From contig CP032507.1 in assembly GCA_008375315.1 (NCBI GenBank), positions 2,727,001-2,791,000 of the forward strand: a DNA stretch of 64,000 nucleotides, given 5' to 3'. Source of the stretch: Ectothiorhodospiraceae bacterium BW-2. GTDB taxonomy: Bacteria; Pseudomonadota; Gammaproteobacteria; Thiohalomonadales; Thiohalomonadaceae. The position numbers were made by a program, and so were the translations under genes. Positions 32,481 to 41,797 of the stretch are shown here, piece by piece; position 1 is the stretch's first letter; each line of letters starts with the position of its first letter. The notes under the pieces are model-generated. The model was given only the letters and a program-made list of their open reading frames with translations. It was not told the DNA's origin and searched no databases.

Positions 32481-33365
32481 GTGTCGATCGTCGCCTCTCG
32501 CCTCTGGCTCTATGCACGGTTACTGCGACTTGATAAGCCGATTGGGATTCTATTGCTGTTATGGCCCACTATTTGGGCGCTACTCTTTGCCGCTGAAGGG
32601 AGCCCTTCACTCTCACTTTTACTGATCTTCACGGTGGGAGTGGTGTTGATGCGTTCAGCGGGGTGCGCGATGAACGACTTTGCCGATCGCCATATCGATG
32701 GCTCGGTAGAGCGGACGGTAGCTAGGCCGTTAGCTACCGGAGAGTTGCAACCTTTGGAGGCCGTGGCGCTCTTTATCGGCTTAAGTCTGGCGGCTTTTGC
32801 CTTGGTGTGGCAGTTAAATCAGCTAACTATCTGGCTCTCACTACCCGCGGTGCTGTTAGCTGGGCTCTACCCCTTTACCAAACGCTTTACCTATATGCCG
32901 CAGGCGGTGTTAGGGGTGGCGTTTGCTATGGCGGTGCCGATGGCGTTTGCAGCGACCCTAAATAGCGTTCCGCTAGCGGCGTGGTGGCTCTTTGCCGCTG
33001 TGGTTGCATGGGCTATCGCCTACGATACGATGTATGCGATGGCGGATCGACCAGATGATCTTAAAATTGGGGTCAAATCGAGCGCGATTCTGTTTGGTCG
33101 TTATGATCGGCTGTTAGTCGGGCTGTTTCAGGTGCTAGTTTGGGGACTGTTAACGCTCTCTGGTGCTCTGTTTGGGGCCACGCCGCTCTATTTTATGGCG
33201 TTAATGCTACTGTCACTCAGCTTGTTTGGCTACCAACAGTGGTTGATTCGGCAGCGTGAGCGAGCGGCCTGTCTGCGTGCTTTTTTGAATAACCACTACT
33301 ACGGTTTGGGGGTTACGCTGGTGATTGTGGCCGACTACTCTCTAGGCCATCGCTGGTTAATATGA
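32481..33365 (+). CDS. ubiA: 4-hydroxybenzoate polyprenyltransferase UbiA
   Basis: A 294-residue inner-membrane prenyltransferase with about eight membrane segments. Both Asp-rich prenyl-diphosphate/magnesium motifs are visible: NDFADRHIDGSVERT (first) and YDTMYAMADRPDDLKIG (second). It attaches the polyprenyl tail in ubiquinone synthesis. The end overlaps the next gene by four bases. Confidence 0.93.
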   Translation: MSIVASRLWLYARLLRLDKPIGILLLLWPTIWALLFAAEGSPSLSLLLIFTVGVVLMRSAGCAMNDFADRHIDGSVERTVARPLATGELQPLEAVALFIGLSLAAFALVWQLNQLTIWLSLPAVLLAGLYPFTKRFTYMPQAVLGVAFAMAVPMAFAATLNSVPLAAWWLFAAVVAWAIAYDTMYAMADRPDDLKIGVKSSAILFGRYDRLLVGLFQVLVWGLLTLSGALFGATPLYFMALMLLSLSLFGYQQWLIRQRERAACLRAFLNNHYYGLGVTLVIVADYSLGHRWLI

Positions 33366-34912
33366 ATCCGATAGAGCTTGGCCTCTTCTCTGGCCGTATT
33401 AATGCCATTTGTGCCGAAATGGGGGCCGTGTTGCAGCGTAGTGCCCTCTCCCCCAACATTCGTGATCGACTCGACTTCTCGTGTGCGCTGTTTGATGCAA
33501 CCGGAGAGCTGCTGGGGCAAGCGGCCCATATTCCAGTTCACTTAGGGAGTATGGCCTATGCGATGCGAGATCTAGTTAGCCGCTGTGACTGGGAGATGGG
33601 GAGCATGGTGGTGCTGAACGATCCGTTTCAGGGGGGGACTCACCTGCCCGATGTGACGCTGATTGCGCCGCTCTTTATAGACCATCAATTAATCGCCTTT
33701 GTGGTCAATCGGGCACACCACGCCCATATCGGTGCCGTCACTCCCGGCTCGATGCCGCTCTCGACCACGCTGGAGGAGGAGGGGGTGTTACTCTCACCGC
33801 AGCGGCTGTTGCGAAACGGTGCTATCGATGAGCCGCTGTTTGAGTCGCTGATGGCCAAACTAGGTCACAATCAGCAGTCACGCGGCGATTTTCAGGCACA
33901 AGTGAGTGCCAATCGTATCGGCTTGCAGCGGCTGCAGCAGCGGGTCACACAGATGGGTTTGGCGGCCTTTGATGAGGCTGGGGTAGCCTTAAACCGCTAT
34001 GGTGAACGGTTAGCGCGTCAGACGATAGCGGCAATGGCCGATGGCTGTTACCGCTTTAGCGATCAGCTCGATAGTGATGGGGTAGGCGATCAACCGCTGC
34101 GGCTACAGGTGGCGGTCACGATTGCCGGTGAACAGATGGAGGTCGATTTTAACGGGAGTGCGCCCGAGTGTCGCGGTAACTTAAATGCTCCGCTCTCAGT
34201 CGCGGCTGCCGGCGTTTACTATCTATTTCGCTGTCTCATGGCCACAGATACCCCCGCTTGTGGGGGGATTTTTCGTCCGGTGGCTATTAAAGCCCCCGCA
34301 GGATCACTACTCAATGCCAACGCACCGGCGGCGGTGGCGGCAGGTAATGTGGAGACGAGTACCCGAGTGGTCGATCTAGTGGCTGGGGCGCTGGCGCAGG
34401 TGGTGCCGGATAAGATGGCCGCTGCTAGCCATGGTAGTATGAATAATGTCGCGATGGGGAGTCGTCATCCTAGCTACCCCCCCTGGGACTACTACGAGAC
34501 CCTTGGGGGGGGGATGGGGGCAGGTGCCACTGGAGGGGGGGTATCGGGGCGGCATACCCACATGACTAACACCCTCAACACCCCGATTGAAGTGGTCGAA
34601 CAGAACTACCCGCTGCGGGTGAGTGAGTATCGACTGCGGCGCCACTCTGGCGGGGAGGGGGTTCGTCGTGGGGGGGACGGGGTGGTGCGCAGCTACACCT
34701 TTTTGCAACCGGCTGAGGTGACGCTACTGACCGAACGACGCCACTCCTCACCTTGGGGGTTACAGGGGGGAGGAGAGGGGTGTCGGGGAGAGAACGCGCT
34801 AAATGGTGAACTGCTACCAGATAAGTGCCAGTTAACGGTGCAGGCGGGGGATAAGTTGACCATTGCTACCCCCGGGGGTGGGGGGTGGGGCGTTTGTGAC
34901 GCAAAAACTTAA
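33362..34912 (+). CDS. hydantoinase B/5-oxoprolinase B-type protein
   Basis: A 516-residue HyuB-family protein with typical blocks such as RSALSPNIRDRLDFSCALFD, a NDPFQGGTHLPD segment and GGGMGAGATGGGVSGRHTHMTNT near residue 380. The family normally works with a HyuA partner in ATP-dependent opening of hydantoin, oxoproline or acetone-type substrates, but no hyuA lies next to it here. It is translationally coupled to ubiA by a four-base overlap. The substrate cannot be told from sequence. Confidence 0.85.
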   Translation: MNPIELGLFSGRINAICAEMGAVLQRSALSPNIRDRLDFSCALFDATGELLGQAAHIPVHLGSMAYAMRDLVSRCDWEMGSMVVLNDPFQGGTHLPDVTLIAPLFIDHQLIAFVVNRAHHAHIGAVTPGSMPLSTTLEEEGVLLSPQRLLRNGAIDEPLFESLMAKLGHNQQSRGDFQAQVSANRIGLQRLQQRVTQMGLAAFDEAGVALNRYGERLARQTIAAMADGCYRFSDQLDSDGVGDQPLRLQVAVTIAGEQMEVDFNGSAPECRGNLNAPLSVAAAGVYYLFRCLMATDTPACGGIFRPVAIKAPAGSLLNANAPAAVAAGNVETSTRVVDLVAGALAQVVPDKMAAASHGSMNNVAMGSRHPSYPPWDYYETLGGGMGAGATGGGVSGRHTHMTNTLNTPIEVVEQNYPLRVSEYRLRRHSGGEGVRRGGDGVVRSYTFLQPAEVTLLTERRHSSPWGLQGGGEGCRGENALNGELLPDKCQLTVQAGDKLTIATPGGGGWGVCDAKT

Positions 34913-34917
34913 CCTAT

Positions 34918-34946
34918 TTGCCATCATCTTGCCATAAAGTTGAGTT
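34918..34946 (+). promoter_or_regulatory. Pho-box-like triple direct repeat
   Basis: Three seven-base units, TTGCCAT (34918), TTGCCAT (34929) and TTGAGTT (34940), are spaced exactly 11 bases apart, the geometry of PhoB binding sites (CTGTCAT repeats with 11-base period). The units match the consensus at about five of seven positions. The site is about 60 bases before the start of a PhoX-like protein, a family commonly under phosphate control. Confidence 0.45.
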
Positions 34947-35002
34947 ACCCTGCGGCCATGCGTGATATGCGGTTTTTTTAATTTAGCTAAAGGAAATGAT
35001 TG

Positions 35003-36940
35003 ATGTCTCAACTCCGTTCTAATCCCAACTCCCCCTTTAAACTACGGTCACTAAACCTTGCCATCATGGCCTCTCTATCTTTAGGTTTGATCGCCTGTAA
35101 TAGTGACGATGATTCCCCAAAAACCGTCACTTCAGTCGCTTTCACCGAAACCTCCATTCCCACCGATAAAGCCGATTTGCTAAAGGGTGCGACTACCTCC
35201 AAAGCGGTTTATACCTATAGCGATGGTAGCACCGCTGAGTTTCCACTAAGCTACAACACCCTGTTCAAAAACACCGACAAGGTGGCCGGCAGCGCCAACG
35301 AAGCTGCGCGTCTGTATGATATGAACATGAAACCCTTGGTTGACTTACACGGCGATCCGGTGATCGCAGAGACCCCCGATGCCAATAGCCTACTCAATGT
35401 CGATGGTAAGCTATTTCTAGTCACCCACTACGAATATGACGGTATTCTTGCCGATGGCCAAAAGGCCTATAAAGTCGAAGATTGGTACTCGCGGATGCCG
35501 ATGAGCATGACCTTAACCGATATCGCTCAAGGTAGCGACGGCAAACTCAGCCCAACTGCGCAAAAACCGATCGACTTCTCCGAAGTAAATGGTCTCTGGA
35601 TTCCCTGTTTTGGCTCGCAGACACCGTGGAATACCCATTTTGGCTCAGAAGAGGACTACGATCTCTACTTCATCGATCCAACCGCCGGTGGCTATGGTGC
35701 CAGCACAGCTGCGGGTGTCAAAGCCATGAGTGAGATCTATTTCGGTAGCTCCAAACAGGCCAACCCCTACCACTACGGCTACATCACCGAAGTGGAGGTG
35801 AAGGGTGACAGCAGCTACGAAGTGAAAAAACACTACAACATCGGTCGCGGCACTTGGGAGATGGCGAAGGTCATGCCGGATCAGCGCACCATCTACTTTG
35901 GTGATGACGGTACCAATGTCTTAATGGCGATGTTTGTTGCGGATAAAGCAGCCGATCTATCCGCCGGTGCGATTTACGCGGCAAAATGGAATCAGACTAG
36001 CGATGCTAACGGCGGTGAGGCCGATTTGACATGGATTAAACTCGGTCACGGCACTTATGACGAAGCCAAAGCCCTTATCGACAGCGGCACTACCTTTTGG
36101 GATATCTTCGACATCACCACTCCAGAGGCCACACCTGATTGGGTAGCGCAAGGTTATAAAGAGATCCGCGCTGGACAGAGTAGTTCCGAATACATTCGCT
36201 TAAAAGCCGGTCAAGAGAAGGCTGCAATGTTCCTCGAAACCCGCCGTTACGCCGCCTATTTGGGTGCGACCACTGAGTTTAATAAAATGGAAGGTATCGC
36301 GCTTAACGAAAAAGACAAAAAGCTCTACATGGCAATGTCCTACATTGATAAAGGGATGAAAGCCGATGAGACCGCGCCAGCCGACCACATTCGAATCGCT
36401 AAAATCAACGCCGGCGGCACCTATGAAATCGGCATGGCGGCTGGTCAAAAAGATATCAGTGGCGCAGCGATTAACAGCGATTGGGTCGGTGTAACTATGT
36501 ATGTACCTGAGGCCTTATTGGGTGAAGACATGGAGGCCGATGAATGGGGCAATGTCGCCGATCCTAACAAAGTGGCTAATCCTGATAATGTATTTTTCGC
36601 TGAAAAAATGCGTACTCTGTTCATCGGTGAAGACTCCGGTACCCACGCCAATAATATGGTATGGGCCTACAATGTCGATACCAAAAAGCTGACCCGTATC
36701 ATGTATCTTGCCAGTGGAGCGGAATCGACCGGTCTGCAAGTGGTGGAGAATATGAATGGCCACGCCTATATCATGAGCAACAACCAGCATCAAGGCGATT
36801 GGGTGGGTGCCATGCCTGATGAGTTGAAAGCTGAGTTGGAAGCGGAAGCTAGAAAACAGTATGGCGTCAACCATCACGACACGCCTAACTACTATCTGGA
36901 AGCGCAAGTTGGCTATATCGGTGGTATGCCGGGGCTCTAA
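35003..36940 (+). CDS. PhoX-like (DUF839) lipoprotein
   Basis: A 645-residue secreted protein with a lipoprotein signal (LGLIAC, Cys32) rather than the twin-arginine signal of classical PhoX. The DUF839 beta-propeller family is suggested by blocks such as SQTPWNTHFGSEE, GRGTWEMAKVMPDQRTIYFGDDG and a later KMEGIAL metal-site stretch. PhoX enzymes are calcium/iron-dependent phosphatases. The ATG at 35003 follows AAAGGAAA. A Pho-box-like repeat lies upstream and a terminator downstream. It may have lost or changed its phosphatase activity. Confidence 0.75.
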   Translation: MSQLRSNPNSPFKLRSLNLAIMASLSLGLIACNSDDDSPKTVTSVAFTETSIPTDKADLLKGATTSKAVYTYSDGSTAEFPLSYNTLFKNTDKVAGSANEAARLYDMNMKPLVDLHGDPVIAETPDANSLLNVDGKLFLVTHYEYDGILADGQKAYKVEDWYSRMPMSMTLTDIAQGSDGKLSPTAQKPIDFSEVNGLWIPCFGSQTPWNTHFGSEEDYDLYFIDPTAGGYGASTAAGVKAMSEIYFGSSKQANPYHYGYITEVEVKGDSSYEVKKHYNIGRGTWEMAKVMPDQRTIYFGDDGTNVLMAMFVADKAADLSAGAIYAAKWNQTSDANGGEADLTWIKLGHGTYDEAKALIDSGTTFWDIFDITTPEATPDWVAQGYKEIRAGQSSSEYIRLKAGQEKAAMFLETRRYAAYLGATTEFNKMEGIALNEKDKKLYMAMSYIDKGMKADETAPADHIRIAKINAGGTYEIGMAAGQKDISGAAINSDWVGVTMYVPEALLGEDMEADEWGNVADPNKVANPDNVFFAEKMRTLFIGEDSGTHANNMVWAYNVDTKKLTRIMYLASGAESTGLQVVENMNGHAYIMSNNQHQGDWVGAMPDELKAELEAEARKQYGVNHHDTPNYYLEAQVGYIGGMPGL

Positions 36941-36953
36941 CGCTGTCTAATAA

Positions 36954-36983
36954 CCTAGCGAGTTGCTACAACTCGCTAGGTTT
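36954..36983 (+). terminator. hairpin after the PhoX-like gene
   Basis: A perfect 12-base stem, CCTAGCGAGTTG paired with CAACTCGCTAGG around a CTA loop, ends at 36980 and is followed by TTTGC. The stem is strong but the T-run short. It lies 14 bases after the PhoX-like stop and just before the two-haem lipoprotein gene, so it may act as a partial terminator. Confidence 0.7.
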
Positions 36984-37005
36984 GCTATGTCTGTTAGGAG
37001 CTAAA

Positions 37006-39006
37006 ATGCACGCGCTGCGCCCTTTTATCTACCCCATTTTAGGTATCGCCTTAGCGAGCTGCGGTGGCAGTGACGACGACGAAATCGCCCCCGTTACCCC
37101 CCCCTCCGCGTCCAAAAAAGCCCCCCTTATTGGCGAATATATCGATCGCATCACCTTTACCAATCCCTACGCCCACATTCCCGCCCAATGCTATATTGAG
37201 ACCTCTGGCGGTACCCAAAACGCCTGCCTATTTTGTCACAGCAATGGTCTATTTAAACTCGGTTTGGGCAACAACAACCCGCAAGCCGGTTATGAACCGA
37301 TTATCGGTAATCTGCAACTAGAATATGCCTTTGTCGCGCTGAACTATCCGCATCTGATTAACGGTAGCGTGATGCCGTGGCAGAACACCTTGCAGCCGGA
37401 CAAGCTTCGCGCTGTGTTGACTGCGCAGGGCATCGATCCGACAAGCTGGCAGATGCAGGCCTATATTCGCGAAGATAACTGGACGGCGGCCTATCAGCAG
37501 CGCCCCGGCACTCCACTCGATTGGGAGAGTGGCGTAGAGAGCGACTGGCGCCTCTTTCCAGGCCTAGATCCCGCCGATCTACCCGCCGATAGCGATGGCT
37601 TTGTGCGCAGCAGTAAAGCGCAAAACGGCCATTTTCACGATGGGCAAGGCTATCAAACGGGTTGGCGGGCGGTTAATTTTATGCCTTATGGCATTTTCAT
37701 CCCGCATAGCGGTAGCGTCTCTGGCATCTACCTGCGCTTGCCAACAATCTTTATGCAAAATGGGCAAGGGGAGTTTGACTTGGCTACTTATCAGGCCAAT
37801 CTCGATTTAGTCGCCCGCGCTATTCAGGATCGTCTGCGCGATGAGGATAAAACCTATCAAGGCGCAGCGGCCAACATAGCACTACGGCGAGGCCTCTATC
37901 CGCTCGGTACCGAGATTGCCCACCCGTTGCACTATGTCGATGTTGCCGCTGATGGTACCCATCACGCCATCAGCCCCTTTCCTGGCACCCGCTCACGGCG
38001 AGTTAAGGAGATTCGCTATATGTATAAATACCAAAGTTTTGAGCCAGACAGCGTCACCCCTGGTAACAAAAACGAGGATGCTGCGGTGTATGCTCATCGT
38101 CAACAGGGTTGGATCGATAACGGTGCGGGTTGGTATCTGTCGGGCTTCATCGAAGCGGCCGACGGTGCGCTGCGCCCGCAAACCCCCAGCGAGCTGACCC
38201 AGTGTGTCGGTTGCCACAGCGGCAATGTCTATCAAGCGGGTGCGATCCATCCGCCGTTTAACTCCGGCACCGGTAATACCGTTGACAGCACTTGGAGCTT
38301 GCCGCGTCAGTGGCGCGATGGTGGCTGGGCGGAGATGGACTACTTCGGTTATCGCGCTAAGTCGCAAGTCGCTGCAGACGAGACGCCCGGCAACGCCACT
38401 CGAAGCGGCGATCCGCTCAATCGTGGCCACGGTCGCGGTGAATTTGCCTTTTTCCTAGATCATGTGGTGGGCGCGAGCCTGTACGGTGATATGCCAGCGG
38501 CAATGGAGAGCTTTTTTGCCACCAATATCCAGACCGGCAACGGCTATAGCGCAAATTGGCCGGCACTGGAGAGTGATAGCGCGGAGGGGCTGCTCGCCAG
38601 TCAACAGCTACGCCAAAGTTTGCTACGCGAAATGACCGCTCGCGGTGGCTATCTCGACGCCCAAGGGCGGATTCATGCTGAACTGCTCTATCCGCCGCCG
38701 GCAGCTAGCCTCGCTAGTGCGATGGGGTATCGTCAAGTGGTGGTAACGCAACGCTACGATTTTGGGAAAGATATGTTCCCAGATACCCCCTTCACCTTAC
38801 GCTACTATCGCCGTGAGCAAGAGGCCTTTGCCCATCAGGATGGCCGTCCCTACCAGCTAGGTGAAGTGATCACCGATCGCCCGATCGATACCACCCCTGC
38901 TAGCTTTACCTATGGTTTTGGTATCGGCGAGACGCTGATTGATGAAGCGCTACCGTTTGAGCAGGGCGGAACCTACTACGACAACTATGTGCCGTTGTTA
39001 GAGTGA
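37006..39006 (+). CDS. lipoprotein with two CXXCH haem motifs, unknown family
   Basis: A 666-residue secreted protein with a lipoprotein signal (GIALASC, Cys19), a short acidic and Pro-rich linker, and two haem-attachment motifs: CLFCH at residues 74-78 and CVGCH at about residue 400. The rest contains no domain I recognise. It would be a membrane-anchored c-type cytochrome on the outer or periplasmic side. The ATG at 37006 with GGAG upstream is preferred to a TTG at 36982. It probably works with the PhoX-like protein next to it, but that is inferred from position only. Confidence 0.75.
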   Translation: MHALRPFIYPILGIALASCGGSDDDEIAPVTPPSASKKAPLIGEYIDRITFTNPYAHIPAQCYIETSGGTQNACLFCHSNGLFKLGLGNNNPQAGYEPIIGNLQLEYAFVALNYPHLINGSVMPWQNTLQPDKLRAVLTAQGIDPTSWQMQAYIREDNWTAAYQQRPGTPLDWESGVESDWRLFPGLDPADLPADSDGFVRSSKAQNGHFHDGQGYQTGWRAVNFMPYGIFIPHSGSVSGIYLRLPTIFMQNGQGEFDLATYQANLDLVARAIQDRLRDEDKTYQGAAANIALRRGLYPLGTEIAHPLHYVDVAADGTHHAISPFPGTRSRRVKEIRYMYKYQSFEPDSVTPGNKNEDAAVYAHRQQGWIDNGAGWYLSGFIEAADGALRPQTPSELTQCVGCHSGNVYQAGAIHPPFNSGTGNTVDSTWSLPRQWRDGGWAEMDYFGYRAKSQVAADETPGNATRSGDPLNRGHGRGEFAFFLDHVVGASLYGDMPAAMESFFATNIQTGNGYSANWPALESDSAEGLLASQQLRQSLLREMTARGGYLDAQGRIHAELLYPPPAASLASAMGYRQVVVTQRYDFGKDMFPDTPFTLRYYRREQEAFAHQDGRPYQLGEVITDRPIDTTPASFTYGFGIGETLIDEALPFEQGGTYYDNYVPLLE

Positions 39007-39012
39007 GATGGG

Positions 39013-39047
39013 GAGCCATTCACAGGCTCTGTGAACGCTAATGGCTC
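39013..39047. terminator. hairpin between convergent genes
   Basis: GAGCCATT and AATGGCTC enclose a second inverted pair (CACAG/CTGTG), giving a nested stem between the convergent two-haem lipoprotein and coiled-coil genes, overlapping the 3' end of the latter. There is no T-run on either side, so termination would need help or the hairpin may stabilise mRNA ends. Confidence 0.4.
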
Positions 39048-39676
39048 TTGCCGTAGCCACTTTTGAGTTGTAAAAAACGCTGCTTTTCCGCGTTAAACTT
39101 TTTAACAATCGCCTCGTGCTCTGCCTCCTTGTCGGCAATATAGCTGCGACGATTACTGATATCACCGCGCAAATTATCGATCTTCTTTTGCAGATTATCG
39201 TTCACCGGCTTGCCTTGGCGCTCTAAATTGGCGGCATCGCGGCGAGCCTCCTCTAGGCTCAGTTGCAGCTTATCGATAGTGTATTGGGCGCTGTCGATGT
39301 AGCCGCTAATCACGCTAATGTTGCGAGCCATCGCCTTATCGATGTCGTCTGCGGTTAGGTAGGTTGAGAGCAACATGTGATCAAAAGCGGCCTGCTCCCG
39401 CTGCAGACGCTCCTGCTCTGCCTGCCGCTGTGCCGCCTCCTGCTCTTGGCGCTGCTTTTCGGCGAGCTCTTCAGCGGTTAGCGCTCGGCTCTGCACCTCG
39501 GTGGTGATACCGCGCTCGTTCAGGGTACGGCTGCCGCTTTGACTATACTCTGGCGGTACATAATTACCGCACTCTCGCACGCCATCGTTGTTTGTCCAGC
39601 ACTTAATAGCGGCGTTGGTATCGGCGAGGGGGAGAGTGAGTGATAACAGGAGAAGAAGAGGAGGGTATCTGTTCAT
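39038..39676 (-). CDS. secreted coiled-coil protein (DUF4124-like N-terminus)
   Basis: A 212-residue protein with a signal peptide (about 1-22, cleaved near ADTNAA), a short DUF4124-like segment (IKCWTNNDGVRECGNYVPP) with two Cys, and a long Glu/Gln/Arg-rich helix (about 65-205) likely to form coiled coils. Periplasmic location is likely. DUF4124 proteins are common in Gammaproteobacteria but of unknown function. Confidence 0.7.
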   Translation of the reverse strand: MNRYPPLLLLLSLTLPLADTNAAIKCWTNNDGVRECGNYVPPEYSQSGSRTLNERGITTEVQSRALTAEELAEKQRQEQEAAQRQAEQERLQREQAAFDHMLLSTYLTADDIDKAMARNISVISGYIDSAQYTIDKLQLSLEEARRDAANLERQGKPVNDNLQKKIDNLRGDISNRRSYIADKEAEHEAIVKKFNAEKQRFLQLKSGYGKSH

Positions 39677-39736
39677 AGTGGGGACTCACGGTTACAATAG
39701 GTTTAACGGATTTAAGCATAACGGGGGGGGATTTCG

Positions 39737-40414
39737 ATGTCAATTCGACAGTGGCCCGCATCGGAGAGACCACGCGAGAAGTTGTTACAACGGGGGGCAG
39801 AGGCGCTGTCTGACGCCGAGCTGCTAGCGATCTTTCTGCGCACGGGGGTACGGGGTAAGAGTGCGGTCGAGCTAGCACGCGATATGTTAACCCACTTTGG
39901 CTCTCTGCGAGCGCTGTTGCAGGCCTCGTTGGAGCAGTTTTGTGAAGTGTATGGTCTGGGGGCGGCAAAATATTGTCAGCTACAGGCCTCTTTAGAGATG
40001 GCGCAGCGCCATCTGCAAGAGAGTATTCAACTCGGGGAGGGGTTTACTAGTCCGGCGATGGTGCGCCAATATTTAACGCATCGACTGCGCAGTAGCCAGC
40101 AGGAGCAGTTTTTGGTGCTCTTTCTTGATAACCACCATCGCCTACTAGCCGATGAGGTGATGTTTAAGGGGACGATTAATCAGGCGGCAGTCTATCCGCG
40201 AGAGGTGGTTAAGCGGGCGCTCGAACGCAATGCAGCGGCGCTCATTTTAGCCCATAACCACCCCTCGGGGATCGCCGATCCGAGTCAGGCCGATATCGAT
40301 TTAACCCATCGGCTCAATTCGGTCTTAAGCGTGGTTGAAGTTCGAGTGTTAGATCACTTTATTGTCGGTGATGGCGAGGTGGTGTCGATGGCGGAGCGGG
40401 GGTTGATCGGGTAG
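39737..40414 (+). CDS. radC: RadC-family JAB-domain protein
   Basis: A 225-residue protein with the UPF0758 N-terminus ([20 protein letters not shown]) and a C-terminal JAB/MPN domain whose metal motif [14 protein letters not shown] is intact. Despite the name, the role in DNA repair is doubtful. Single gene, divergent from the coiled-coil gene upstream. Confidence 0.92.
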   Translation: MSIRQWPASERPREKLLQRGAEALSDAELLAIFLRTGVRGKSAVELARDMLTHFGSLRALLQASLEQFCEVYGLGAAKYCQLQASLEMAQRHLQESIQLGEGFTSPAMVRQYLTHRLRSSQQEQFLVLFLDNHHRLLADEVMFKGTINQAAVYPREVVKRALERNAAALILAHNHPSGIADPSQADIDLTHRLNSVLSVVEVRVLDHFIVGDGEVVSMAERGLIG

Positions 40415-40456
40415 GATGGGTATCACTATCACTAACACACAATGGGAGAGGATCTA

Positions 40457-40939
40457 GTGCAAAAAATCGACATTCTATTTGTCTGCATGGGGAATATCTG
40501 CCGCTCACCGCTAGCGCACGCTATTTTTGAAGAGGAGGTGCGGCAGCGAGGCTGGCAAGAACGGGTAGCGGTTGACTCTTGTGGTACCCACGCTTACCAC
40601 ATCGGCAACCGACCCGATCCCCGCTCGTGTGAGATTGCCGCCCGTCATGGTCTCACGCTCGATAACCAGCGAGCCCGCCAGGTGATGTTGGGGGATTTTG
40701 AGCGTTTTGATTACATCGTTGCGATGGATAACGATAACTATCACCACCTGCTGCAGCTAGCGCCGGAGTCGATGCGGCAACGGGTACATCGCCTGCTCGA
40801 TTTTGTCACCGACAGCCCGATCCGAGAGGTGCCCGATCCCTACTATGGGGGGGCAGATGGGTTTAATAATGTCTATCAGCTAGTGACGGCGGGGGCGACA
40901 GCATTAGCCGATCATCTAGCTGAGCGGTTTAAACTTTAG
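40457..40939 (+). CDS. low-molecular-weight protein tyrosine phosphatase
   Basis: A protein of about 160 residues with the P-loop VCMGNICRSPLA (nucleophile Cys, then Arg-Ser) near the start and the general-acid motif DPYYGG near residue 135. These enzymes dephosphorylate phosphotyrosine, often of bacterial tyrosine kinases. An in-frame ATG at 40442 is possible, but GGGAGAGG lies right before the GTG at 40457, which fits the family N-terminus better. Confidence 0.9.
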   Translation: MQKIDILFVCMGNICRSPLAHAIFEEEVRQRGWQERVAVDSCGTHAYHIGNRPDPRSCEIAARHGLTLDNQRARQVMLGDFERFDYIVAMDNDNYHHLLQLAPESMRQRVHRLLDFVTDSPIREVPDPYYGGADGFNNVYQLVTAGATALADHLAERFKL

Positions 40940-40942
40940 TGG

Positions 40943-41797
40943 CTACTGTAAATTTTTAATTAGCTGGTCGATCTCTAGCTGCGCCTCTTCTAGTAGCTCT
41001 AGGGTAGCCCCACTACCGAGCCTGCTTAGACTGATTTTTTGATAGGCGGGGATCTGTTCTAACTGGCGCAAACTCTGCTCCCGATTAGCGTCGTTGATGC
41101 GACTATGGAGCCTAGCAATTAGAATCAGCTCAGATAGATCGACCCCCTCCTGAGGGTTGGTATAGTCGAGGTGGCTGCTCTTAGAGGGGATGTCGATATA
41201 GGCGCTATCGAAGCTCCAGAACTTGAGCAGCAGCGTCCCTAATGCCCCTTGATAGTGCTGCGCTAGATGGTGTAGCTCTTCGGCGCTCAGCGCGTGGGGG
41301 TGGCGCTCCAGATAGCCGACCAGTGGCAGCGTGCCGATGTTGTGTAGCATGCCGCCGAGCATCGCCTGATCGGGGCGAATGCCGATATTGAGTGAGGCGA
41401 GGACATGAGCAATCGCCCCGACCCGACAGCTACGCTGCCACGCCGACTTGACCAGTTGATTAATTTCAGCAGAGCGCTGGCGTTGCCAGGCATTTTTTAG
41501 CGTTAGGCTGGTGACCACATTGCGCGTCACCCCTAACCCTAGTTTGGTGATGGCCCCGCGACAGTCGGAGATGGTCTCGGCACCGCGATAGCTAGCGCTG
41601 TTGGCCATTTGGATGAGTCGAGTGGAGAGGGAGGGATCTAGCTGAATTAGCCGCGAGATAGTATCTAGATTACTCTTATCGTCATAGAGGCTTTTACGAA
41701 TTCGAAAAGTGAGCTCTGGCAGAGTCGGCAGCTCGACTTCACCATGACGGAAGTCGCGCTGTAGCTGCTCTAAGAGCGCTTTAAGTGGCGATGTCAT
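40943..41797 (-). CDS. HDOD domain protein (second of a tandem pair)
   Basis: A 284-residue HDOD protein with VELPTLPELTFRIRKSLYD, DPSLSTRLIQMANSA and the LGGMLHNIGTLP segment, where the HD metal motif is replaced (HN), as in other HDOD domains. It shares its domain plan with the gene directly upstream, whose end it overlaps by 17 bases, pointing to a local duplication. Probably a signalling adaptor. Confidence 0.87.
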   Translation of the reverse strand: MTSPLKALLEQLQRDFRHGEVELPTLPELTFRIRKSLYDDKSNLDTISRLIQLDPSLSTRLIQMANSASYRGAETISDCRGAITKLGLGVTRNVVTSLTLKNAWQRQRSAEINQLVKSAWQRSCRVGAIAHVLASLNIGIRPDQAMLGGMLHNIGTLPLVGYLERHPHALSAEELHHLAQHYQGALGTLLLKFWSFDSAYIDIPSKSSHLDYTNPQEGVDLSELILIARLHSRINDANREQSLRQLEQIPAYQKISLSRLGSGATLELLEEAQLEIDQLIKNLQ

